From a bacterium (lineage in GTDB: Bacteria > Verrucomicrobiota > Verrucomicrobiae > Opitutales > Opitutaceae), in contig JAJXYI010000257.1 in NCBI GenBank assembly GCA_021780625.1, positions 1 to 6,353 on the forward strand: DNA of 6,353 nucleotides, read 5' to 3'. A program made the position numbers and the translations under genes. Numbering within the stretch: position 1 is the stretch's first letter; each line of letters starts with the position of its first letter. The notes under the pieces are model-generated. The model worked only from the letters and a program-made list of their open reading frames with translations, was not told the DNA's origin and searched no databases. Below are positions 1 through 5,888 of the stretch, one piece after another.

Positions 1-1
1 A

Positions 2-508
2 ACGATCGAGGCCCTGGTGATTGAATTGCGCGAGGCGCGCGAAAAGGTGGCGAAGCTGACCACTGAGGTCGAAGCTGAGCTGACCGCCGAGCTTCGGCGA
101 CTCCCGGCACACTACGGCTACACCGACGTCGACGCGTTTGGCAGGGCTGTCCGTGCCGCTGTGCAGGAAGCGGCGGGCACGCCCCGGAAGCGTCGCCGTC
201 GCCGGGCGGCTGCCTCCGCGCCTTCGCCTGTCCCAGCGACGCCCGTCGGCGCCGGACTCGCAGCCGCAGCGGCGAACTCCGCGAGCCAATCGTCTCAGCC
301 TGCGACAACGCCCGAGCCCCAGCCCGAGGAAATGCCTCCCGCGCTCCCTGAGAACACAGGCAACCTGTTTGCGTACCGCGATGCCCTGACCGCCCAGCGC
401 GAAGAGGCGATGCGTCGTCTCAACGACCGTTCGACCAAACCACAAGCCTGGGCCGCGTGGAAGAAACACCTCGCGTCCGTCGACGAAGCACTTCGCGCGA
501 GCCAGTAA
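2..508 (+). CDS. Hypothetical protein with basic cluster and Ala/Pro linker (5' end probably cut by the window)
   Basis: I do not recognise this protein. The frame is open to the left edge, and the five codons before the first possible start (GTG at 17) look coding, all ending in G or C, so the gene probably begins outside. GTG17 with a GAGG five bases upstream is the alternative start, giving 163 residues. Numbered from GTG17, residues 1-30 are charged and helical, possibly a short coiled coil. Residues 30-53 form a second predicted helix after an AHYGY turn. Residues 56-63 are an Arg/Lys run. Residues 64-112 are Ala/Pro/Ser-rich and probably disordered. Residues 115-163 form a charged C-terminal helix pair containing AWAAWKKHL. 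The basic patch plus flexible tail is compatible with a nucleic-acid-binding or nucleoid-associated protein, but that is inference from composition only. It stands alone on the plus strand, with no gene close downstream. Confidence 0.65.
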   Translation, partial: TIEALVIELREAREKVAKLTTEVEAELTAELRRLPAHYGYTDVDAFGRAVRAAVQEAAGTPRKRRRRRAAASAPSPVPATPVGAGLAAAAANSASQSSQPATTPEPQPEEMPPALPENTGNLFAYRDALTAQREEAMRRLNDRSTKPQAWAAWKKHLASVDEALRASQ

Positions 509-601
509 ACGCCCAGCGTCCCAAGGCGGCGCCGAAGCTCCGCACTGCTCCGCGTCGATCCCCTCCCAAATCCCGAACCACCCCGGGCAGCCGCGCTCGA
601 C

Positions 602-621
602 CGGGGCCGTTATCGGCCCTG
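602..621 (+). terminator. GC-rich hairpin, possible weak terminator of the upstream gene
   Basis: The arms 604-609 (GGGCCG) and 614-619 (CGGCCC) are perfectly complementary around a TTAT loop. The stem extends outward by one G-T wobble and one C-G pair, to eight pairs. It lies about 95 bases after the hypothetical gene. No T run follows (the next bases are GAGCTTCTCG), so it is not a textbook intrinsic terminator. It could instead be an RNA-stabilising hairpin. Confidence 0.3.
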
Positions 622-657
622 AGCTTCTCGTCCGGCGATCGACCGTCATCCTTGAAT

Positions 658-691
658 ACGCAGTAAACAAGGAAACGAAGGTAACAAGGCC
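658..691 (+). repeat. Purine-rich AACnAAG repeat, copy A
   Basis: This copy starts with ACGCAGT and contains three A/G-rich units: AACAAG, AACGAAG and AACAAG, about 9 bases apart, followed by GCC. It matches copy B (941-980) along its length, including the shared ACGCAGT lead-in and GGCC tail, with a few small indels. Such units recur between genes in genomes I recall from Verrucomicrobia; that is memory, not a search. Confidence 0.65.
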
Positions 692-779
692 ATGAGGCGC
701 AGGCCATTGAGTGGCCAACTTGCAACCGGCAGGCCCAATCGCTGAGGTGCAATCCGAGGCGATCGCCACGCCAGGCTAA

Positions 780-799
780 GCGCCTTGTCCCTCGTAACT
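780..799 (-). repeat. Degenerate inverted copy of the AACnAAG repeat
   Basis: Read on the minus strand, this stretch gives ACGAGGGACAAGGCG, close to the ACGAAGGTAACAAGGCC end of copy A apart from one substitution, a two-base gap and the final base. It would face copy A about 90 bases away. The match is short and imperfect, so it may be coincidence. Confidence 0.3.
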
Positions 800-940
800 T
801 TCGGCGCCGAATTTTCTCACCGGCCGATCACCATCTCGCCGCGGTTGCACTCGCGGAAGTCTGGCGACTGACGGTGGACAAATGGATTCGTTATCATGGC
901 CGCAGCCTGAGGTCCCAGGTCCGTCAGATAAACTTAGAAA

Positions 941-980
941 ACGCAGTTAACAGAAGGAAACGAAGATAACAAAGAAGGCC
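941..980 (+). repeat. Purine-rich AACnAAG repeat, copy B
   Basis: The copy has lead-in ACGCAGTT, then units AACAGAAG, AACGAAG and AACAAAG at about 9-base spacing, ending in GAAGGCC. It is the fullest copy in the window. Bases 949-965 are complementary at 15 of 17 positions to 1084-1100, so B and the inverted copy C could pair in RNA or extruded DNA. Confidence 0.7.
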
Positions 981-1061
981 GAACCAGGCGATTATACGAA
1001 ATCGCCGAGCAAAATTCGACTCACCCGACCGGTGTATAAACCAACGCTTTCAATTCTGTGG

Positions 1062-1133
1062 TAAACCGTTTGTTCTCCGCTCCCTTCGTTGGCTTCTGTT
1101 CCATTCAATCGCTGAAGTCAGGATAAACCGTTT
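1062..1133. promoter_or_regulatory. Two TAAACCGTTT boxes upstream of the TlpA-like gene (possible operator)
   Basis: The 10-mer TAAACCGTTT occurs at 1062-1071 and again at 1124-1133. Its core AAAC-C-GTTT is a small perfect palindrome. The two copies are 62 bases apart start to start, roughly six helical turns, and the second ends 57 bases before the ATG. This placement would suit a dimeric regulator, but the box is short, and the first copy abuts repeat C, so it may be part of that repeat's flank. Confidence 0.25.
1073..1100 (-). repeat. Purine-rich AACnAAG repeat, inverted copy C
   Basis: Reverse-complemented, this reads AACAGAAG, CC, AACGAAG, GG, AGCGGAGAA, the same three-unit layout as copy B with the third unit diverged. 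It lies about 90 bases upstream of the TlpA-like start codon and faces copy B. Confidence 0.65.
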
Positions 1134-1190
1134 TGCGACGAACCTTCAGGCGTGCGTTCGAATTCGATTTGTGCCTGCATCGGCGCCTCT

Positions 1191-2078
1191 ATGAATCTCA
1201 GATCCTTCGGAGCAGTCCTGCTCGCTACCCTCGCCCCCCTTTCCCCTCACCTCCGCGCCGACACGGCAACGGCCGTCCCCGCCAAGCCGGCCGTTTCCGC
1301 GCCATCCGTCGCCGAAATGACGCAGGAGAAGCTGGTCACCGACAAGCTCTCCGCACTCGTCGAGAAGGTGCGCACCAAGATCCAGGCCGGCGCCGCCACG
1401 GAGGCTGCGCTCGCGCCCGAATTGAAGGAATTCGACGCACTGCGCGCCGAGTACGCCGGCCAGAAGAATCAGGCAGTCGCGATGGTCGGACTCATGGAGG
1501 CCCGCCTGTACCTCGAGGTGCTCAACGACACGCCGAAGGGCGTCGCGATCCTCAAGCAGGACGCCGAGTCGATGGCCGGAACTCCGATCGCAGACAAGCT
1601 CACCGCCATCGCCACTCAACTGGAGCAGAAGGCCGCGGCGGACTCCCGCCTGGCCGTCGGCAAGCCCTTCCCGACCTTCAATGAGAAGGACCTCGACGGC
1701 GCCCCGCTCAATCTCGCCTCGTACCGGGGCAAGGTCGTCCTGGTCGACTTCTGGGCCACCTGGTGCCCGCCCTGCCGCGCGGAACTGCCAAACGTCGTAG
1801 CCGCGTACAAGAAATACCACGACAAGGGCTTCGAGATCATCGGCGTCAGCCTCGACAATGACCGCGCCAAGCTGACCTCCTTCATGAAGGAGCACGGGAT
1901 GACCTGGAAGCAGTACTACGACGGGATGGGCTGGAACAGCAAGCTGGTCGCCTCGTATGGGGTGGACGCGATCCCCGCCACGTTCCTGCTCGACGCGAAC
2001 GGCAACATCGCCGCCCGCGACCTGCGCGGCCCCGCCCTAGAGGCGAAGCTCGCTCAGATGCTGCCCGCCGCGAACTGA
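1191..2078 (+). CDS. Exported TlpA/ResA-family thiol-disulfide oxidoreductase
   Basis: This is a thioredoxin-fold protein predicted to act outside the cytoplasmic membrane, where the family reduces disulfides, for example in cytochrome c maturation or envelope thiol repair. I chose ATG1191 (295 residues) over the in-frame GTG1152 because it opens directly into a signal peptide: MNLRS, a hydrophobic stretch, and a likely cut after HLRA at about residue 23. No clear Shine-Dalgarno precedes it. Residues 24-155 form an extra charged, Ala-rich helical region I cannot assign. The AhpC/TSA-Redoxin-like TlpA domain runs from about 157 to 290. It has the active site WCPPC (W191, C192, C195) after VVLVDFWAT, the GVSLD strand, and the cis-proline in DAIPATF (P262). 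No cytochrome-biogenesis or other redox partner is adjacent, so the physiological substrate is unknown. The gene is monocistronic, with its own terminator. Confidence 0.93.
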   Translation: MNLRSFGAVLLATLAPLSPHLRADTATAVPAKPAVSAPSVAEMTQEKLVTDKLSALVEKVRTKIQAGAATEAALAPELKEFDALRAEYAGQKNQAVAMVGLMEARLYLEVLNDTPKGVAILKQDAESMAGTPIADKLTAIATQLEQKAAADSRLAVGKPFPTFNEKDLDGAPLNLASYRGKVVLVDFWATWCPPCRAELPNVVAAYKKYHDKGFEIIGVSLDNDRAKLTSFMKEHGMTWKQYYDGMGWNSKLVASYGVDAIPATFLLDANGNIAARDLRGPALEAKLAQMLPAAN

Positions 2079-2103
2079 GTTCGCGTCCCGGCTTAATTTC
2101 CCC

Positions 2104-2140
2104 GCCCCGCCGGCCTTTGCGCATGCGGGGCTTTTTTTTT
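2104..2140 (+). terminator. Rho-independent terminator of the TlpA-like gene
   Basis: The arms GCCCCGC (2104-2110) and GCGGGGC (2125-2131) are perfectly complementary around a 14-base loop. Nine consecutive Ts (2132-2140) follow at once. It begins 25 bases after the TGA stop. On the other strand there is no T tract, so it should act only on plus-strand transcripts. Confidence 0.9.
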
Positions 2141-2159
2141 AGATATCGCAGTTCGATTT

Positions 2160-2220
2160 GAACCACAGAGACATCCACCTTCGCCAAGGCTACGGCGGAC
2201 GAGCAGAGAACACGGAGAAA
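2160..2220 (+). repeat. AACCACAGAG-type intergenic repeat, split by a second repeat
   Basis: The left part GAACCACAGAGACA (2160-2173) and the right part CAGAGAACACGGAGAAA (2204-2220) would join without a gap into the ACAGAG-unit repeat I recall as common in Verrucomicrobia and Planctomycetes. A 30-bp segment sits between them. The first 11 bases have a perfect inverted partner at 2310-2320. Confidence 0.6.
2174..2203. repeat. 30-bp imperfect palindrome inserted in the AACCACAGAG repeat
   Basis: It contains CTTCGCCAAGGCTACGGCGG; 18 of the 26 positions in 2174-2199 match their own reverse complement. Removing 2174-2203 restores a continuous copy of the surrounding repeat, which suggests insertion. 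I recall similar CGCCAAGGCTACGG motifs as dispersed repeats in environmental bacterial genomes, unverified here. Confidence 0.5.
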
Positions 2221-2300
2221 TGCATTTACGAGGAAGGCTTGTATCCAATCTCTTCACCTCCGAGGTAAGTGCTCATTCCACCCTTTGCTGCAATTTCAGG

Positions 2301-2320
2301 CTCTGTGGCCTCTGTGGTTC
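2301..2320 (-). repeat. AACCACAGAG-type repeat, inverted copy
   Basis: On the minus strand this reads GGAACCACAGAG (from 2321), GCCACAGAG, so it carries two CCACAGAG units in tandem. Bases 2310-2320 are the exact reverse complement of 2160-2170. The two facing copies bracket about 160 bp between the convergent genes. Confidence 0.6.
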
Positions 2321-2336
2321 CATTGCGGCTTGTATG

Positions 2337-2357
2337 CTGACTTCTGACATCTGAACT
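2337..2357. repeat. Three tandem CTGANNT heptamers
   Basis: CTGACTT, CTGACAT and CTGAACT follow one another without gaps. On the minus strand this gives the AAGTCAG-like series. It lies just past the stop codon of the minus-strand operon. It is a short, degenerate direct repeat of no known role. Confidence 0.45.
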
Positions 2358-2403
2358 CTTCCCTCTGACCGAGCACGACGATCACCCTGCATCCACGCGG
2401 GCA

Positions 2404-4767
2404 TTACGAACCGGAGTCCGCGCCTTTTCCGGAAATCCGGTCGATCGCGTTCCGGACGGCGCGCGTGAGTTTCACGGTGTCGAAGGGTTTCTGCAGGAAG
2501 ACGAGGCGGTTGGCGGGGTCGAGCGTGTGCTGGGGAAGCTCGGTCGTGTATCCGCTCATGAGCACCACGGCGAGATCCCGCTTCTGCTCGCGCAGTCCGC
2601 TCGCGAGCTCCCAACAGGTGAGCCCCTGGGGCATGACAACGTCGGTGAGCAGCACATCGATCCGGCCCTGTTCGCGGCTCCAGACCTTGCGCGCGTCGTG
2701 TCCGTCCACGGCCTCGCAGACCGCATACCCCACCGAGCGGAGCGAGAGCGCGGCAAAAGTGCGCACGATCGTGTCGTCCTCCACCAGCAGCACGGTGCCG
2801 TTTCCGCCGACCGCCGGCTGGGCCGCCTCGCCGGCCTGCAGCGCGGCCCGCACCGGGTTGTGGAAAGGCAGATACACGCTGAATTCGCTCCCCTTCCCCA
2901 GCGTGCTCTCCACCTCGATCCAGCCGTTGTGAAGTTTCACGATGCTGTAGGCGGTCGCCAGGCCCAGGCCCGAACCCTTGCCAACCTCCTTCGTGGTGAA
3001 AAACGGCTCGAACAGGCGTCGCTTCGTCGCCTCGTCCATGCCCGTGCCCTGGTCCCTGATGGTCATGCGCACGAAATCCGAAGGCACGGGATTCGTCGGA
3101 CGTCCGTCGCCCGGGTCTCCCTGGGGAACCCGCTCAATCAGGTCGACTGACAACTCAACCCGACCGCCCTGGGGCATCGCATCGCGGGCGTTGACGACCA
3201 TGTTCATGACGACCTGCTCGACCATGCCGATGTCCGCGAGCACCCAATGGTGATCGGCCTTCGGAGTGAATCGGATCTGCACGGACTCGCCCACGAGGCG
3301 CCTGAGCATTTTCAGGAGGTTCGCGATGAGCACGTCCACGTCGGTCGGCTGGAACTTCGCGGGCTGCCTCCGCCCGAAGAGCAGGAGCTGCCGGGTGAGA
3401 TCGGCCGCACGCTTGGTCGCGGACTCCAGGAGCGTCAGCGTGGACTGCATCTCCGCCGGGAGTCGGCGGTCGGCCCGGAGGAGGCCGAGCTGGAGCATGA
3501 TGGCCGCAAGGACGTTGTTGAAATCGTGCGCGACTCCTCCGGCCAGCTGTCCGATCGCCTCCATCTTCTGCGCCTGCCTGAGCTGGGCCTCGAGATGCCG
3601 GCGTTCGGTCAGGTCGCGGTAGATACCCTGCAGCACGAGCCTTCCGCCGGGAAGGCTGATCCGGCTCGCGCTGATTTCGACGGCGATGCGCCGCTGGTCC
3701 GCGGCGACGACCTCAGATTCGCACAGGATCTTCGCCCCGAGCCGTCCGGCCTGGTCAAAGAGCCTGCCGCACTTGTCCCAGGCGTCGGCGGGATGAAACT
3801 CGGAAAGGTGGGCGCCGATGAGGTCGGAGCGGCCTCGCCCGAGCATGCCTTCGGCGGCGGCATTGACTTCGGTGATGCGCAGGGAGGGGTGCTCGGCGAC
3901 TACGATTGCGTCGTTCGCCTCGTCGAAAAGCGCGTGCAGGCGCCCACTCGTCTCCTGGAGCGTCTGCTCGTACCGGAGGCGGTCGTCGATGTCGACGTGC
4001 GTGCCGACCATGCGCAACACGCGGCCGTCGGAATCCCAGGCGACGGGCTTGCCGCGGGCCCCGATCCACTTGAAGCCGCCCGAGCGGGTGCGCATACGAA
4101 ACTCGAGCGCGAAACCCTCGCCTCCGGTCTGCGTTCTCCACGGACGGCTCCGGGCCACCCGCCGGCGATCGTCCGGGTGAACCAGCTCCTTGATCCGCAG
4201 CAGCGTTAGCGGGAACTCATCCGGTTGGTATCCGAGCATCGTATACATGCGCGGGCTCCAATAGACCGACCTTCCGGCAAGGTCCCAGTCCCACAGTCCG
4301 TCGCTCGCGGCCTCCATGGCCAGGCGCAGGCGCTCCTCACTGACGCGGAGCGCGACCTGCATGGCGCGCCGTTCGAGCGCGAGCTCCCACTGCCGAAGCA
4401 CGCGCTGCACGGTGCGGGGCAGGTCGCGAAGTGTCTCGGGGGACTTGACCAGGTATTCCATCGCGCCCGACTTCAGACTGAGTACGGCAAGGTTCTCGTC
4501 CCCCTGGCCGGTCATCACGATCAGCGGGCAACCGGGCTCGCCGCCGACGGTGGTCAGCAGGTCGATCGCGCTTCCGTCGGGCAGTCGGAGGTCGGAGAGG
4601 ATGAGGTCCGGTTTGGTTGCTCCCAGGCGAACCCTGGCCTCCTCCAGCGACTCGACGTGATCGATCTCCACCCGTCCGGGAGCGGAGGCAAACGCGCGGT
4701 GAACGAGCTCGGCATGCGCGAGGTCGTCCTCGATGAGAAGGAGGCAAAGTGGGTTCGGCTCGCTCAC
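2404..4767 (-). CDS. Hybrid sensor histidine kinase, REC-PAS-PAS-HisKA-HATPase-REC
   Basis: This soluble 787-residue hybrid kinase should autophosphorylate on His and pass phosphate to Asp. The start is GTG at 4767-4765, overlapping the previous stop as GTGA; reading further upstream only translates the preceding gene out of frame into an Arg-rich shadow. Domains: receiver 1 at about 7-125 (acidic pair D14/D15, phospho-site D59, T86, K108); PAS 1 at about 146-263 with a PAS_3-like HPDDRRRV segment and PAC end; PAS 2 at about 275-390; HisKA with H414 in GGVAHDFNN; HATPase with N526 (NARDAM), D572 (DQGTGM) and GKGSGLGL at 596-603; receiver 2 at about 665-780 with D709, the MSGYTTE strand and the QKPF lysine. 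No membrane segment is seen, so it is cytoplasmic. The HDFNN H-box is typical of PAS-linked NtrB-like/HPK4 kinases. All catalytic residues are intact. It ends the operon. Its signal and output partner are unknown. Confidence 0.93.
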   Translation of the reverse strand: MSEPNPLCLLLIEDDLAHAELVHRAFASAPGRVEIDHVESLEEARVRLGATKPDLILSDLRLPDGSAIDLLTTVGGEPGCPLIVMTGQGDENLAVLSLKSGAMEYLVKSPETLRDLPRTVQRVLRQWELALERRAMQVALRVSEERLRLAMEAASDGLWDWDLAGRSVYWSPRMYTMLGYQPDEFPLTLLRIKELVHPDDRRRVARSRPWRTQTGGEGFALEFRMRTRSGGFKWIGARGKPVAWDSDGRVLRMVGTHVDIDDRLRYEQTLQETSGRLHALFDEANDAIVVAEHPSLRITEVNAAAEGMLGRGRSDLIGAHLSEFHPADAWDKCGRLFDQAGRLGAKILCESEVVAADQRRIAVEISASRISLPGGRLVLQGIYRDLTERRHLEAQLRQAQKMEAIGQLAGGVAHDFNNVLAAIMLQLGLLRADRRLPAEMQSTLTLLESATKRAADLTRQLLLFGRRQPAKFQPTDVDVLIANLLKMLRRLVGESVQIRFTPKADHHWVLADIGMVEQVVMNMVVNARDAMPQGGRVELSVDLIERVPQGDPGDGRPTNPVPSDFVRMTIRDQGTGMDEATKRRLFEPFFTTKEVGKGSGLGLATAYSIVKLHNGWIEVESTLGKGSEFSVYLPFHNPVRAALQAGEAAQPAVGGNGTVLLVEDDTIVRTFAALSLRSVGYAVCEAVDGHDARKVWSREQGRIDVLLTDVVMPQGLTCWELASGLREQKRDLAVVLMSGYTTELPQHTLDPANRLVFLQKPFDTVKLTRAVRNAIDRISGKGADSGS

Positions 4768-5888
4768 GAGAGAATGGGTTCGCCGTCGACCGGCAGCGCG
4801 AAGACGAAGGTGGATCCCCGGCCCGGCCCGTCGGACTCCGCCCAGATGCGTCCACCGTGGACCTCCACGATGCGCTTCGCGAGCGCCAGCCCGATGCCGG
4901 CGCCTTCGGCCCTCGGGTCCACCTTTCGAAAGAGCTCGAAGATGGCCTGGCAATCCCGCTCCGACAGGCCGATGCCGTTGTCCCGGATGCTCACCCGCAC
5001 CTCCGCACCCAGCCTCACCGCGGAGATCGAGACGCAGGGGTTCTCCTGCCAGCCCAGGAATTTGACCGCGTTTTCCACCAGATTCTGGACGACCTCGCGA
5101 AGCCTGACACGATCCCCGCGCACGGCCGGGAGATCCGGTGCGACCGAGACCGCGACTCCGCGCCTGCTGATCTGCGCATCCAGGAGCCGCAGCACCTCGC
5201 CAAACAGGGGCCCGAGCGCAACGTCATCCTTCGGACCGATCACCCGGCCGGCCCGGGACAATGCGAGAATCGCGTCGAGGAGCTCCTGCATCCGGTCGGC
5301 CGCCTCGCGGACACGCACGAGGTCCTTCGCAAGCGAGCCATACCGTCCGTTGTCGACATCGTGCTGCATCACGTCGACGAATCCCTTGATCGTGTGAAGC
5401 GGACTTTTCAGGTCGTGGGAGACTGAATACGTGAACTGCTCGAGCTCGACGTTCTTGTGCTTCAATTCCTCGATGAGCCGCGGACGTTCGTCCTCCTCAT
5501 CGCGGCCGCCAGCTGGCGATTTTCCTAATGTCAGGCAGAGCAGCGGGCGCCCCCCTGAGTCGGAAAGCGGAGAGCCGAACACCACGGCGCGGCGCGACGG
5601 GTGTCCCGGAAGCGGAAACCGCGCATCAAACGACAGCGACCCGCCTTCGCCAAAGAATCGGTGCAGCAGGCCCGAAAAGGCCGCCCGCTGGTCCGGCTCC
5701 AAGAGGGAGGAGAAGACGCTGCCAGAGAGTTCCAGGGCGGTCCTGCCGAGAAAGTCCAGGGCACCCCGGTTGAAATCCTCCACCAGGCCCCGCGAGTTGA
5801 GGGCAACGTAGGGCACGGGAGCCTCGGCAAAGAGCTCCAGGCGCCCGAGGACCGTCGGATGCGGCGTGTCGTCCGACGGGCTCGTCAT
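4764..5888 (-). CDS. Cytoplasmic PAS-domain sensor histidine kinase
   Basis: This is a 374-residue kinase starting at ATG 5888-5886, which overlaps the stop of the small-protein gene as ATGA; a GGGGA stretch just upstream can serve as ribosome site. The longer open frame upstream of it is an Arg/Pro-rich shadow. Residues about 14-125 form a PAS-like domain (PVPYVALNSRGLVEDFN ... FLGR). A charged helix (about 130-150) leads into HisKA with H158 in SVSHDLKSPLHTI, an H-box seen in bacteriophytochrome-type and related HPK kinases. The ATPase domain shows the N-box LVENAVKF (N273), D303 of RDNGIGL, the FELFRKV segment and GAGIGLALAK (329-338). No signal peptide or membrane segment is visible. The family's reaction is autophosphorylation, then transfer to a receiver; candidate acceptors are both receivers of the hybrid kinase downstream (receiver 1 especially) and the receiver encoded upstream. 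Confidence 0.93.
   Translation of the reverse strand: MTSPSDDTPHPTVLGRLELFAEAPVPYVALNSRGLVEDFNRGALDFLGRTALELSGSVFSSLLEPDQRAAFSGLLHRFFGEGGSLSFDARFPLPGHPSRRAVVFGSPLSDSGGRPLLCLTLGKSPAGGRDEEDERPRLIEELKHKNVELEQFTYSVSHDLKSPLHTIKGFVDVMQHDVDNGRYGSLAKDLVRVREAADRMQELLDAILALSRAGRVIGPKDDVALGPLFGEVLRLLDAQISRRGVAVSVAPDLPAVRGDRVRLREVVQNLVENAVKFLGWQENPCVSISAVRLGAEVRVSIRDNGIGLSERDCQAIFELFRKVDPRAEGAGIGLALAKRIVEVHGGRIWAESDGPGRGSTFVFALPVDGEPILS

Larger units (their letters stand above)
509..1190. other. 682-bp intergenic region without a credible gene
   Basis: No frame here has convincing coding character; the reading frames that cross it are continuations or antisense shadows of flanking genes. It holds a strong hairpin near its left end, an A/G-rich repeat family in both orientations, a smaller hairpin with CCGCG/CGCGG arms at 839-856 (no T tract after it), and a pair of short palindromes just before the TlpA-like gene. 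The promoter of the TlpA-like gene must lie in its right part, but I could not pick convincing -35/-10 boxes. Confidence 0.6.
2141..2403. other. Repeat-filled gap between convergent genes
   Basis: No gene is supported here. The gap holds the split AACCACAGAG repeat, its inverted partner and the heptamer series. I found no intrinsic terminator for the minus-strand signalling operon: the only nearby inverted arms, around 2389-2404, contain a mismatch and lack a T tract in that direction. Termination may rely on Rho or on structure formed by the inverted repeats. Confidence 0.5.

Noticed and set aside
420..752. Minus-strand 110-residue frame across the end of the first gene
   Set aside because: It is partly antisense to the first gene, runs through repeat copy A, and has no recognisable motif.
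658..980. CRISPR-like array suggested by the spaced repeats
   Set aside because: The copies are degenerate, occur in both orientations and have irregular spacing; no cas gene is nearby.
736..1118. CAATCGCTGA occurring at both 736-745 and 1106-1115
   Set aside because: A single 10-base match in several hundred bases is close to chance and the flanks do not extend it convincingly.
1133..1895. Frames at 1133-1684 (+) and 1146-1895 (-) over the TlpA-like gene
   Set aside because: They are Arg/Gly-rich shadows of a gene whose real frame has a signal peptide and the WCPPC active site.
2389..2404. Possible terminator hairpin after the signalling operon
   Set aside because: The arms contain a mismatch, the stem is short, and no T tract follows on the minus strand.
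4768..4953. 62-residue N-terminal extension of the hybrid kinase
   Set aside because: It is the out-of-frame reading of the upstream kinase; the GTGA overlap start places the receiver domain directly at the N-terminus.
3247..5426. Long plus-strand open frames (3247-4209, 4225-5397, 4749-5426) opposite the kinases
   Set aside because: They lie antisense to genes with intact catalytic motifs and have composition expected from high-GC third-position bias; no domain or initiation signal is visible.
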